Source: Fictibacillus gelatini DSM 15865
GTDB lineage: Bacteria > Bacillota > Bacilli > Bacillales > Fictibacillaceae
Length of the DNA stretch: 64,000 nt
Assembly (NCBI RefSeq): GCF_000430745.1
Contig: NZ_AUMP01000001.1
Coordinates: 434,001-498,000 of the forward strand
Reading direction: 5' to 3'
Shown here: positions 17,078-25,426 of the stretch, piece by piece
Position numbering within the stretch: position 1 is the first letter of the stretch
How the letters are laid out: every line of letters starts with the position of its first letter
Program-made: the position numbers and the translations under genes
The notes under the pieces: model-generated
Database searches by the model: none
What the model saw: the letters and a program-made list of their open reading frames with translations, nothing else
What the model was told of the DNA's origin: nothing

Positions 17078-18631
17078 TCATTGAAAATAATCTTCAAGTC
17101 CGCAGATAATGCCTTCTGCGGCTTTGTTCTGGTAGCTAGATGTGCGGATTAGAAACTCTTCTTGAGGATTCGTTAAAAATCCGAGCTCAACAAGAACTGC
17201 CGGACGGCTATTTTCCCTGAGGACGTGAACATTTTGAAACTTAATGCCCCGGTTTCTCATCCCGGTTTCTTTAATGACATTTGTTTGAATGTCATTCGCT
17301 AAACTTGTATTTTTGCTGTAATAATACAATGTTTCAATACCGGTTGCCGTGCTATCAGCCGAATTGAAATGAATGCTTACAAACGCGTCAGAAAAATAGC
17401 GATGACTTATATCTACTCTTCCTTGAAGCGTAATGTAAGTATCGTCGGTTCTCGTTAAAATGACGGTAGCTCCTTCACGTCGAAGTTTGTCTGCTACAAT
17501 CTTTGCCGTGCTGAGCGTTAAATCGGCCTCATGTGTTCCATATTTTGAGCCAATTGCTCCGGAATCGTGTCCGCCATGGCCCGGGTCGATAACAATTCGT
17601 TTTCCGGCAAGCGGACCGGGATTTTCACCGGGATTCGTTTTTGGAACCGTTCCTTCAGTGACCAATACGTACTTGCCCGAAACCCACGCTGTCTTTCCAT
17701 TCGCTAATTTTACCTTCACCCATCCATTATCGCTCGTTTCAACATATTCCAATACATCGCCATAATAGGCATAGCCTATTGTTGAATACGATGTCCCCGG
17801 ACCTGTTCGTAAATTTAGCGTATCGGCTTTAATCGTAACAATTTTACTTTCCGGCTTTGACGGTTTGTCCGGCTTGCCGGGTTTAGGATTCGTCGTGTCG
17901 ACCTTAAAGGTTAAATATTTCGTTGATACCCAGCCAAGTTGGGCGGAAGATGTTTTCACATTGGACCAGGAGCCCTGTTGTTTTAACACGTTAATCACTG
18001 TTCCTTTTTTCAAGGTACCTATTAACTTGTAAGCCGTTCCAGGGCCTGACCGGAAATTTAACGAGCTGGCCGTCACCATTGCCGGTTTTGGCTTTGCCGC
18101 TGAACTTGTGTTTGGGTTGCTTTCTTTGATTGGCTTGGAAGATTCCAGTTGAATGTATTTTAAAGAAATCCACCCTTTTTTCCCTTTGTAGCTAATTTGG
18201 CCCCAACCGCTTTTTTCAGCTAAAATCGTTACTTTTTCCCCCTTTTTTAAAGCGCCGATTTTAGAAGCGGTTGTCCGATAGGAAGTTCTTACATTTAATG
18301 AACTAGCCGTCACCGTTCCCTTTTTCAGTTTGCTCGCTAATTGGCTGCTGGAGGATGAAGATTTCTTTATGTACTTTAATGATATCCAGCCTTTTTTCCC
18401 TTTGTAACTAATTTGTCCCCAGCCATTCTTTTCTGCCAGTATCGTTACCTTCGTCCCATTTTTTAATGAGCCGATCACTTTTGCAGTTGTACTTGCCGAA
18501 CTTCGGACATTTAAACTTGTTGCATTGACTGTACCTGTGTTTGTCCCCGCAGCAAAAACGGCCGGCTGAATTGTGCTAAAAAATAACACAAGCACAATGA
18601 AACATGCAGGTAACCGTATTTTTGATTTCAT
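17078..18631 (-). CDS. N-acetylmuramoyl-L-alanine amidase with four SH3b domains
   Basis: A 517-residue secreted protein. Signal peptide (about 1-27, ending AVFAAG), then four SH3b cell-wall-binding domains at about residues 33-92, 107-165, 186-240 and 264-322, each with SLNVRSS/TLNLRTGPG and a GWxxxK(Y) segment. The C-terminal 180 residues are an Amidase_3 zinc domain: IVIDPGHGGHDSGAIG (first His), the metal-binding Glu in THEADLTL, SIHFNS (second His) and VLVELGFLTNPQEE (catalytic Glu). It cleaves the bond between MurNAc and L-Ala, in wall turnover or cell separation. The first two SH3b domains are almost identical, a recent internal duplication. Confidence 0.93.
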   Translation of the reverse strand: MKSKIRLPACFIVLVLFFSTIQPAVFAAGTNTGTVNATSLNVRSSASTTAKVIGSLKNGTKVTILAEKNGWGQISYKGKKGWISLKYIKKSSSSSSQLASKLKKGTVTASSLNVRTSYRTTASKIGALKKGEKVTILAEKSGWGQISYKGKKGWISLKYIQLESSKPIKESNPNTSSAAKPKPAMVTASSLNFRSGPGTAYKLIGTLKKGTVINVLKQQGSWSNVKTSSAQLGWVSTKYLTFKVDTTNPKPGKPDKPSKPESKIVTIKADTLNLRTGPGTSYSTIGYAYYGDVLEYVETSDNGWVKVKLANGKTAWVSGKYVLVTEGTVPKTNPGENPGPLAGKRIVIDPGHGGHDSGAIGSKYGTHEADLTLSTAKIVADKLRREGATVILTRTDDTYITLQGRVDISHRYFSDAFVSIHFNSADSTATGIETLYYYSKNTSLANDIQTNVIKETGMRNRGIKFQNVHVLRENSRPAVLVELGFLTNPQEEFLIRTSSYQNKAAEGIICGLEDYFQ

Positions 18632-18701
18632 GCTGTGCCCCCCTAAGCTTATTCCAGACTTTATATCGGCACGAATCGACGGTTTTTTTAGACAAAAATA
18701 A

Positions 18702-18740
18702 AAATAGCCGACAATTACTTGAGTAATTGTCGGCTATTTA
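18702..18740. terminator. Terminator below the HAD phosphatase gene
   Basis: Perfect stem AAATAGCCGACAATTAC / GTAATTGTCGGCTATTT with a 3-4 nt loop; it separates the HAD gene from the amidase gene. Confidence 0.88.
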
Positions 18741-18759
18741 TTCGGATCGAAGAAATGGG

Positions 18760-19536
18760 TTACAGCAGGCCGGCATATTTTAGTCCGTGCCAAATGCCAT
18801 CTTCTGATACACTTTTTGTTACATACTTGGCAGCTTGTTTTGCCTCTTGAAGCCCGTTTCCCATAGCGATGCCCATCCCGACCGTCCGTAACATTTCAAT
18901 ATCATTCAATGCATCGCCAAAAGCGTAGCTATTTTCACGTTTTACATTCATTTTTTTCAAAAGAATTTCGATTCCTTTTGCTTTTGAGCTTCCCATTGGC
19001 AATACATCCGTTGAATGCTCGTGCCAGCGGACAAAATCAAAGATTCCATTATACTGTTCCGTATAGGCACGTTCAAATTGGGCCTGGCAAAAAAGGAGCA
19101 CTTGAAAAATTTCACTTGTCTCGTAATATGTTTCATCCCGCTCAGGATAGTAAGGGAGAAGTTTTTTCATACATTCATAAACAATTTCGTTTCGATCAAC
19201 ACTCGCAGTCGCTTTTATATGATCCATAAAAATGAGCGGATGATTATTTTCGGTAGATAGCTCGAGTAAATGCCCGATCCATTTTCGCTCAAGCGGCCGC
19301 TTGTAAATTACTTCACCGTTAAATACGACATAGGAGCCATTGAAGCTGACAAAGGTATCGATATTTAATTCAGCAGAGATCTCCTTAAACATAAATGGCG
19401 ATCTGCCTGTTGCGATGGCAACATGAATTCCGTTTTTCTGCAAATCTTTGATCGACTCTTTCGTTGAGTCGGGAATTCTTTTTTCTTCGTCTACTAATGT
19501 TCCATCTATATCAAAGAAAACAATTTTTTCTTCCAT
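18760..19536 (-). CDS. Cof-type HAD-IIB phosphatase (YkrA-like)
   Basis: A 258-residue sugar-phosphatase-like protein. Motif I FFDIDGTLV (residues 7-15) supplies the nucleophile Asp and the general acid Asp; motif II IATGRS; the cap domain spans about 80-185; Lys in SSKAKGIEIL; motif IV FGDALNDIEML. This is the Cof subfamily, usually broad-specificity phosphatases of sugar or cofactor phosphates. Probably co-transcribed with the transporter gene 29 bp upstream. The substrate is unknown. Confidence 0.88.
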   Translation of the reverse strand: MEEKIVFFDIDGTLVDEEKRIPDSTKESIKDLQKNGIHVAIATGRSPFMFKEISAELNIDTFVSFNGSYVVFNGEVIYKRPLERKWIGHLLELSTENNHPLIFMDHIKATASVDRNEIVYECMKKLLPYYPERDETYYETSEIFQVLLFCQAQFERAYTEQYNGIFDFVRWHEHSTDVLPMGSSKAKGIEILLKKMNVKRENSYAFGDALNDIEMLRTVGMGIAMGNGLQEAKQAAKYVTKSVSEDGIWHGLKYAGLL

Positions 19537-19565
19537 GTGCTAAGCTCCTTTACTGCCACTGTCCA

Positions 19566-20519
19566 TTAACTTACTTTGTGAATTTCTACATCTTTTTGCT
19601 GATCCGTCTTTTCAGCTTTCTTTCCAATGGTAAGGAGGAAGACGGTTAAAATAATAAAAAGGCCCCCGATTGCTTGTACTAGCCCGAATGATGCATTCAT
19701 CCATACACACGAGAAGACCGTTGCCGATAAAGGTTCTGCACTGCCTAACAAACTCGTTTGTGTCGGCGTAATATAACGAAGACTATCTAAATAAAGATAA
19801 AAAGCAAGCAATGTTCCAAATAAAATCACGAAAAGCAAAAGAGAACATGAAACAAGGGACCATATTTGCCCATGCACTTCCCAGGGAGGATGAATAAAGC
19901 AAAGGGCCCCACCGCCGATGACCATTGACCACCCGACAACAACGATTGAACCCCATTTGCTTATTAATGCGTGGGGATACATTGTATAAAAGGCGGAAGC
20001 GACTCCTGATAGAATTCCCCAGCTAATAGCAGCCGCCGGAACCGTAACCGCATGAACATTTCCGTTTGTCAATAAACAAAAGGTGCCTACGAGCGCAAGC
20101 ATGACCGCTCCGAACTCCCGCGGTGAAGGGAGTTTTCGAAATCTAACCGTTATATAAAGGATAATGAAAACAGGGCCTAAAAATTGAAGAAGTGCCGCAG
20201 TTGCCGCATTTCCGTGCTCAATACTCGAAAAAAACGTAAATTGGCAGCCAAGCATTCCAAAAATAGAGAATACAAAAAGGGAAACGGCGTCTTTTTTGCT
20301 CCTCCAAATGTTCCATACCTTCGCTTTATGTGACGACGCCAGTGCCATTAAAAGAAGCAAGACGCCGGCAGACAGCATTCTGATGGAGACCACCCAATTG
20401 ACATTAAACTTCGCATGACTAAATAAGTATTCGGCCACATTTCCAGAGAGCCCCCATAATGAAGCCCCGGCTAGTACCATTAGAATACCTTTCCATTGAT
20501 CCACTCTCGTTTTTTCCAT
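19566..20519 (-). CDS. EamA-family (DMT) transporter
   Basis: A 317-residue protein with ten predicted helices in two EamA halves (about residues 10-145 and 160-300). Typical pieces are GASLWGLSGNVAEYLF and GNAATAALLQFLGPVF in the first half and ITPTQTSLLGSAEPLSATVFS in the second. It is probably a metabolite exporter; the substrate cannot be read from the sequence. AGGGGAAG precedes ATG 20519. The HAD gene follows closely on the same strand. Confidence 0.88.
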   Translation of the reverse strand: MEKTRVDQWKGILMVLAGASLWGLSGNVAEYLFSHAKFNVNWVVSIRMLSAGVLLLLMALASSHKAKVWNIWRSKKDAVSLFVFSIFGMLGCQFTFFSSIEHGNAATAALLQFLGPVFIILYITVRFRKLPSPREFGAVMLALVGTFCLLTNGNVHAVTVPAAAISWGILSGVASAFYTMYPHALISKWGSIVVVGWSMVIGGGALCFIHPPWEVHGQIWSLVSCSLLLFVILFGTLLAFYLYLDSLRYITPTQTSLLGSAEPLSATVFSCVWMNASFGLVQAIGGLFIILTVFLLTIGKKAEKTDQQKDVEIHKVS

Positions 20520-20601
20520 GTGCTTCCCCTATCAATTTAAAACTAAAACACAACTTTTTTATTATAGCACAAATTTGCTAAAGCAAAATTCGCCTCAAAA
20601 T

Positions 20602-20638
20602 AAAACGCCGTGTGGGAGATCAGCACGGCGTTTTTCTT
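20602..20638. terminator. Orphan terminator-like hairpin between divergent genes
   Basis: AAAACGCCGTG pairs with CACGGCGTTTT and is followed by TTCTTTC on the plus strand and by TATTTTG on the minus strand. It sits between two divergent genes, so no known transcript ends here; it may end a small RNA or attenuate the EamA transcript. Confidence 0.6.
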
Positions 20639-20690
20639 TCTATAGGGGGATAGAATACTATACGATCATTCGTTTAAAAAAGTGACTCCA

Positions 20691-20723
20691 GGCATAAAAA
20701 AAATATTTTTATGGGCATGTATA
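20691..20723 (+). promoter_or_regulatory. Putative sigma-G promoter of the SASP gene
   Basis: GGCATAA (20691-20697) and CATGTATA (20716-20723) resemble sigma-G -35 and -10 elements, about 47 bp before the SASP start. Spacing is slightly long. Confidence 0.45.
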
Positions 20724-20769
20724 ATTTAAAATCGGATAAACAAACTACAAATACAAGGAGGTGATACAT

Positions 20770-20976
20770 ATGGCACGTAACAACAACTCTAACGAGTTAT
20801 TAGTATCAAACGCCCAACAAGCGATTGACCAAATGAAATATGAAATCGCAACCGAATTTGGTGTACAACTCGGTCCTGATACTACTTCTCGTGCTAACGG
20901 ATCAGTCGGTGGAGAAATCACAAAACGTCTTGTCCACATGGCTGAACAACAACTTGGTGGCGGATTCCGTCGTTAA
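20770..20976 (+). CDS. Alpha/beta-type small acid-soluble spore protein
   Basis: A 68-residue protein of the SspA/SspB family. It contains [18 protein letters not shown], the GPR protease recognition stretch ATEFGVQLG, and the DNA-binding [16 protein letters not shown] segment. It coats spore DNA and protects it from UV and heat, then is degraded on germination. ATG 20770 follows a perfect AAGGAGGTGAT site. Monocistronic, with its own terminator, as expected for forespore-specific genes. Confidence 0.97.
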   Translation: MARNNNSNELLVSNAQQAIDQMKYEIATEFGVQLGPDTTSRANGSVGGEITKRLVHMAEQQLGGGFRR

Positions 20977-20996
20977 TTTTAAACTCTCCTCAAGCC

Positions 20997-21025
20997 AAAA
21001 AGGGTGGATCTGTCCACTCTTTTTG
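20997..21025 (+). terminator. SASP gene terminator
   Basis: AAAAAGGGTGGA / TCCACTCTTTTT with one G-U pair and a short loop. Confidence 0.85.
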
Positions 21026-21060
21026 TCCGCAACCTTCTTTCACACCTCTTGAAGCATTTA

Positions 21061-21095
21061 AGCAAAAAAATTGCCAGGGTTCTCGTATCCCTGGC
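21061..21095 (-). terminator. Terminator of the thioesterase gene
   Basis: GCCAGGG / CCCTGGC stem, followed on the minus strand by AATTTTTTT. Confidence 0.75.
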
Positions 21096-21155
21096 TGGAA
21101 AAAGGTTATCTTTAGTATAACATAATTTTCAAGAAAAACAAAAAGAACACAATTT

Positions 21156-21674
21156 TTATTTTTCCCACGGTTTTTGAGCACCGATTTTTGCCGCAACCAT
21201 TTTTCGTTCTTCACGTCTCTTCCTGCGATTGACAGCCCGCTCTGCCGCTGTTTCATGCAGCCACTTTTCTTCTTCGGTTTCAGGAATGACCTTTGGAACA
21301 GGTGTCGGTTTTCCATCTTGATCCAGTGCGACAAATGTTAAAAAAGACACCGCACAAACTTTTCGTTCTCCTGAAATTAAGTTTTCCGAAATGACTTTTA
21401 CAAACACTTCCATCGATGTTTTATGTGCCCATGTCACAAATGCTTCTAAGCAAACCGAATGCCCTACTTTAATGGGGTGCAGAAAATCCACTGAATCAGT
21501 AGAAGCCGTTACCACATTTTGACGTGCATGCCGGGTTGCCGCAATCGCAGCGACATCGTCAATATAGGCCATTAATTTTCCGCCAAAAAGAGTGCCGTGA
21601 TGATTTGTATCGGGCGGTAAAATCATGCTCGATTTAACGGTTCTGGATTCGCTAACATATTTTTCACTAATCAT
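21156..21674 (-). CDS. Acyl-CoA thioesterase (hot-dog fold, YkhA-like)
   Basis: A 172-residue hot-dog thioesterase of the YciA/YkhA group. The N-terminal half has the family core: PPDTNHHGTLFGGKLMAYID with the catalytic-region Asp/His, then ASTDSVDFLHPIKVGHSV, and the strand ERKVCAVSFLTFVALD. It hydrolyses fatty acyl-CoA thioesters. The C-terminal 35 residues are charged and helical. GAGGAGG precedes ATG 21674. Confidence 0.9.
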   Translation of the reverse strand: MISEKYVSESRTVKSSMILPPDTNHHGTLFGGKLMAYIDDVAAIAATRHARQNVVTASTDSVDFLHPIKVGHSVCLEAFVTWAHKTSMEVFVKVISENLISGERKVCAVSFLTFVALDQDGKPTPVPKVIPETEEEKWLHETAAERAVNRRKRREERKMVAAKIGAQKPWEK

Positions 21675-21948
21675 TTCAAATCCCTCCTCATCCCTTTCTA
21701 GTTATACCACAATTTTCTTCCAAGTAACCTTTTCCAGCTTTATTCAAATGTTTTTGATAATGGTTTGTCTTTAAAAATTTCTGATAAAATCGAGCAACCT
21801 TATTGCCATTTTCGTCATTATCACGTTTAATTAGGTTATATTTCCCGCTTATTTCGAATCGTCAAAAATTTCCACTATATTTTTGAATACAGAAAATTTA
21901 ATATAATAAATAAAGAACTAATTGTAACAGTTGGAGGAGGATTTCTTG

Positions 21949-22410
21949 ATGAAGGGGCTTACATGGAAAATAAACATAGACGAACTCGACCGTATTGAAA
22001 ATGCGTATTACACGATTGCTGATACGGTGAGACCTCAAATTTGGGAGGATGAAGGGATTACATCAACACAGTATCAATTACTCAAAACGCTTTCTTCCAA
22101 AGATAAATGGACGGTTACTGAGCTTGCAGAATCCATGAAAGTCCGTGCAAGTGCAACAACAGTCATTATTGATCGATTGGTGAAACGCAATCTAGTGCAT
22201 CGCTACCGTTCAGAACTGGACAGGCGTATCGTTTATATCGAAATTACGAATGATGGGCGATTAGCATTTGAAAAAGTAAAAGAAAAACGCAACCAAATTG
22301 CTCTACATTACCTTTCGAAACTATCTGAAGAAGATTATTCGCATTTATTAAACAGTCTGGAAAAGCTAGCGGATATCGTGACAAATGACGAAAAGAAGTA
22401 TGACAAATAG
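21949..22410 (+). CDS. MarR-family transcriptional regulator
   Basis: A 153-residue winged-helix regulator. The DNA-binding region spans about 45-110: STQYQLLKTL, TVTELAESMKVRASATTVIIDRLVKRNLV, and the wing RSELDRRIVYIEITNDG. The N- and C-terminal helices form the dimer. ATG 21949 has GGAGGAGG 8 nt upstream; the in-frame TTG at 21931 is inside that site. No clear target gene is adjacent apart from the WYL regulator downstream, which has its own spacing and probably its own promoter. Confidence 0.9.
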   Translation: MKGLTWKINIDELDRIENAYYTIADTVRPQIWEDEGITSTQYQLLKTLSSKDKWTVTELAESMKVRASATTVIIDRLVKRNLVHRYRSELDRRIVYIEITNDGRLAFEKVKEKRNQIALHYLSKLSEEDYSHLLNSLEKLADIVTNDEKKYDK

Positions 22411-22426
22411 TCATGCTTTTTTTATT
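22397..22426 (+). terminator. Terminator overlapping the MarR stop codon
   Basis: AGTATGAC pairs with GTCATGCT (one G-U), followed by seven T. Confidence 0.7.
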
Positions 22427-22528
22427 TTCTAAAAAAAAGTAAACATACTACTTATTTGGTACGATATAAGTAACGACCAGGTTATTCGTTTCCATTTTTG
22501 TAAAAACGCTAGCATAGAGGATTTGTTT

Positions 22529-23485
22529 ATGGCGAAAATCGAAAGACTTGAAAAACTACTACTATCTATCAATTCGAAAAAGAAGTTTACCTTAAAAGAA
22601 CTTGCAGATGAATTCAATGTATCAACAAGGACTATTCAACGAGATTTACTGACACTTATTGACCGGGGCCTGCCAATCGTTTCAGAGTATGGTCCAAATG
22701 GCGGGTACTTCCTCGAAAACCGAAGAATTCTCCCGCCCATTGGCTTTACAGAATTAGAAGCGTTCCACTTTCTTTATGCGTCCCAACCTTTTTTGGAAAA
22801 GCCTATTTTACCCTTTCAAAAAGAGGCTGAATCAGGGTATAAGAAACTTCTTCAGTTTTTGCCGGAAGAGGCGAAACATCAATTAAACGAACTAGAGAAA
22901 AGATTATGGATCGAGCTGCCGCTTAGCACTCCTCCCTATTTTTTTAAAACTATTTTGGATGCGGCGTTGGCGCAAAAAATTGTAACCGTCCAGTATCAAT
23001 TGGACAAAGAAACAGTCTACTACAATATTCAGCCAATCGGAATCTATAATGAAAATGGGAAATGGCATTGTCCGGCCTTCAGTTATTCGACAAATGCCTT
23101 TCACGTGCTGGACTTGTTTTTCGTGAAGAAAGCGGCATTAAATGATGAAACCGGGGATGTTAAGGATTTTTCAAATGTAACAATTAAAAACTGGTTTCAT
23201 ACTGCACCTTCTAATGAAAAAGTGCTGTTAAAAGTTCACTTTACACCAAAAGGAGCAGAAGCCTGCCAACACCATAAAAGGCTGCACCACTTTCTCCAAA
23301 TCCATCAAGATGGGTCAGGTACTATTGAAATTGAACTACTATCTGGAGAATTAAAGCGTTTTGCCGATTATATATGGACATTTGGCAAGGAGGCCTATAT
23401 TGTTTCTCCGATGGAGTTAGTTAATGAAATGAAAGAGCGCATTCAGACTATCTCTGACTTATATTCAACTGCCGTTCACCTTTAA
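22529..23485 (+). CDS. DeoR/HTH_11 plus WYL-domain transcriptional regulator
   Basis: A 318-residue protein with an N-terminal HTH (residues 1-55: KFTLKELADEFNVSTRTIQRDLLTLIDRGLPI), then a WYL domain at about 140-215 with the IQPIGIYNENGKWHCPAF strand, and a C-terminal WCX-like extension. WYL domains bind nucleic acid or nucleotide ligands; regulators of this form control DNA-damage and defence genes in some bacteria. ATG 22529 follows AGAGGA; the upstream TTG is inside the leader. No target gene is evident. Confidence 0.88.
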   Translation: MAKIERLEKLLLSINSKKKFTLKELADEFNVSTRTIQRDLLTLIDRGLPIVSEYGPNGGYFLENRRILPPIGFTELEAFHFLYASQPFLEKPILPFQKEAESGYKKLLQFLPEEAKHQLNELEKRLWIELPLSTPPYFFKTILDAALAQKIVTVQYQLDKETVYYNIQPIGIYNENGKWHCPAFSYSTNAFHVLDLFFVKKAALNDETGDVKDFSNVTIKNWFHTAPSNEKVLLKVHFTPKGAEACQHHKRLHHFLQIHQDGSGTIEIELLSGELKRFADYIWTFGKEAYIVSPMELVNEMKERIQTISDLYSTAVHL

Positions 23486-23589
23486 GGAAATCGCTAAAGC
23501 GTTTAACGCCAGTGGACAAAAGTCGGCAATCAATAAACCGGGGAGTGGTCCGATTTTTCATCTTTTTAAAATATATATTAGGATATCCT

Positions 23590-23617
23590 TCATAAAATGA
23601 AAAATTTAGCATATACT
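23590..23617 (+). promoter_or_regulatory. Possible sigma-E-type promoter
   Basis: TCATAAA and CATATACT, 13 bp apart, resemble sigma-E elements and lie 28 bp before the YdjO-like gene. Confidence 0.3.
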
Positions 23618-23645
23618 ACTACTAATACACTTAAGGGGGATATCC

Positions 23646-23831
23646 ATGGCCTTTTTTTCCAAAAATCCGACCGAACCGATACCTGATGTAGAAACGAAAG
23701 TATGGGCATGTACTAGTGATGAGTGCCAGTGTTGGATGCGGGTTGACTACTCACTTAAAGATACACCAGATTGTCCGTTATGCCATTCGGATATGAAACA
23801 GGAAATCCGAATGCTTCCAGAGTTAAAATAA
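23646..23831 (+). CDS. YdjO-family cysteine-cluster small protein
   Basis: A 61-residue protein with four Cys in the pattern C-x5-C ... C-x2-C (WACTSDECQCW and DCPLCHSDM), suggesting a small zinc ribbon. It resembles B. subtilis YdjO, described as cold-inducible. AAGGGGG is 5 nt upstream of ATG 23646. No functional data can be inferred beyond metal binding. Confidence 0.8.
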   Translation: MAFFSKNPTEPIPDVETKVWACTSDECQCWMRVDYSLKDTPDCPLCHSDMKQEIRMLPELK

Positions 23832-23851
23832 AACTTCTTTTCAGCTAGATC

Positions 23852-23876
23852 GGCAGCTAATCGCAGCTGCCTTTTT
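23852..23876 (+). terminator. Terminator 1 after the YdjO-like gene
   Basis: GGCAGCT / AGCTGCC with a 6-nt loop followed by five T. Confidence 0.75.
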
Positions 23877-23900
23877 AGTTGTAATGAAGCTTCGGCATCA

Positions 23901-23930
23901 TCACCCGTTTTTTCTTAACGGGTGAGTTTT
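23901..23930 (+). terminator. Second tandem terminator
   Basis: TCACCCGTT / AACGGGTGA followed by GTTTTTT, 25 bp downstream of the first hairpin and before the sleL gene. Confidence 0.7.
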
Positions 23931-23991
23931 TTCATATTCTAGTCCTTCTGTTAATACATTAGGTTAAGAGGTTTTTACGGGAGGTTTATTC

Positions 23992-25395
23992 ATGCAAATT
24001 CATGTCGTCACCCGCGGTGATTCCATTTGGGAGATCGCAAGAAGATATGGAGTAGACGCTTCTATGATTATTCAAGTAAACGGAATGGCCAACCCGGATG
24101 TTCTCGTTGTCGGCCAAGCTATCGTCATTCCCGATCCTTTTCCTACCTATGTCGTTAAAGAAGGAGATACACTTTATTTCATTGCCCTCCGCATGCATAC
24201 TACGGTTGAAGCGATTGTTGACCGAAACAATATTACCGATCATTCTCAGCTTTATGTCGGGCAGACTTTGATAATTCCCGTCCATACAGTCCAATCCGGT
24301 GAAACGCTTTCTGTTATTGCCAAACGCTATCAATCAACCGTTCAGGCGATTAGTGAAGCAAATTCCATTTCCAATCCAGAACTTGTATATCCAGGCACCC
24401 ATTTAACCATTCCATTGATCCGGCCTGTGAAGGAAGTCTTTGCTTACATGAACGATTTCGGGCCAACTGCCCAGGCGGAAATTCGTGACATCGGAAAATA
24501 TTTAACATTTATCGGTCCGTTTAGCTATTTTATAAAACGTGACGGCTCATTGACGAATATGCAAGATACCGGGATTATTGCCGCGGCTCATTCACAAAAG
24601 GTGGCATCGATCATGGTCGTCTCTAATTTTGAAAAAGGGGCTTTCAGCACCGAACTTGCCCATGCCATTCTTTCCAGCTCTTCCCTTCAAGAAACGTTGC
24701 TTACCAATATATTAAATACGATGCGCAGCAAAAATTACCGTGGCGTTAATTTTGATATCGAGTATGTGGACCCAAAAGACCGTGAAGCTTACAATCAATT
24801 TTTGCGTCGTGCAGTCGCAAAGCTTCGCCCGCTTGGCTACTCCGTCTCTACCGCGGTACCTCCAAAATATTCGAGCGCTCAAACCGGTGCTTTATATGAA
24901 GGCCAGGATTATGCGGCTCAGGGGAAAATTGTAGATTTTATCGTAATCATGACCTATGATTGGGGCTGGTTCGGAGGAAGGGCGATGCCGATCGCACCAT
25001 TAAATGAAGTCAAAAAAGTATTGGACTATGCAGTAACCGTTATTCCACGCAATAAAATTATGATGGGCGTATCATTATATGGCCGTGATTGGACGCTCCC
25101 ATTTGTTCAAGGAACATTCGCAGATACGATTAGTGGGGCTGAGGCGGTTAACCGGGCTGCCCGGTTTGGCGCAAGTATTCAATATAATGAGAAGGCCGAA
25201 TCGCCTTTCTTTACGTATTACGATCATCAAGGTAAAAAGCATGAGGTGTGGTTTGAAGATGCCCGAAGTGTAAAAGCGAAGTATGAAGTCGCAAAACAAT
25301 ACAACCTTCGGGGAGTCGCATATTGGGTTCTCGGGCTTCCTTTTACACAAAACTGGTATGTCCTCCAAGAAGCAATTAAGCCGAAAAAAGTGTAA
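23992..25395 (+). CDS. sleL: Spore cortex-lytic N-acetylglucosaminidase with three LysM domains (SleL/YaaH type)
   Basis: A 467-residue protein. Three LysM domains lie at residues 2-46, 49-93 and 97-142 (TRGDSIWEIARRYGVD, KEGDTLYFIALRMHTT, QSGETLSVIAKRYQST). The rest is a GH18 barrel: YRGVNFDIEYVDPKD carries the catalytic Glu, and FIVIMTYDWGWFGG and the C-terminal GVAYWVLGLP are typical. SleL acts on cortex fragments during germination. Most SleL/YaaH proteins I know of have two LysM domains; three is a variation. There is no signal peptide, which is usual for these spore-associated enzymes. GGGAGG precedes ATG 23992. Confidence 0.92.
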   Translation: MQIHVVTRGDSIWEIARRYGVDASMIIQVNGMANPDVLVVGQAIVIPDPFPTYVVKEGDTLYFIALRMHTTVEAIVDRNNITDHSQLYVGQTLIIPVHTVQSGETLSVIAKRYQSTVQAISEANSISNPELVYPGTHLTIPLIRPVKEVFAYMNDFGPTAQAEIRDIGKYLTFIGPFSYFIKRDGSLTNMQDTGIIAAAHSQKVASIMVVSNFEKGAFSTELAHAILSSSSLQETLLTNILNTMRSKNYRGVNFDIEYVDPKDREAYNQFLRRAVAKLRPLGYSVSTAVPPKYSSAQTGALYEGQDYAAQGKIVDFIVIMTYDWGWFGGRAMPIAPLNEVKKVLDYAVTVIPRNKIMMGVSLYGRDWTLPFVQGTFADTISGAEAVNRAARFGASIQYNEKAESPFFTYYDHQGKKHEVWFEDARSVKAKYEVAKQYNLRGVAYWVLGLPFTQNWYVLQEAIKPKKV

Positions 25396-25426
25396 CACCC
25401 GGGTGGTCCCGGGGTTACACTTTTTT
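25384..25426. terminator. Bidirectional terminator
   Basis: AAAAAAGTGTAACACCC and GGGGTTACACTTTTTT form a long stem between sleL and the convergent MFS gene. Confidence 0.88.
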
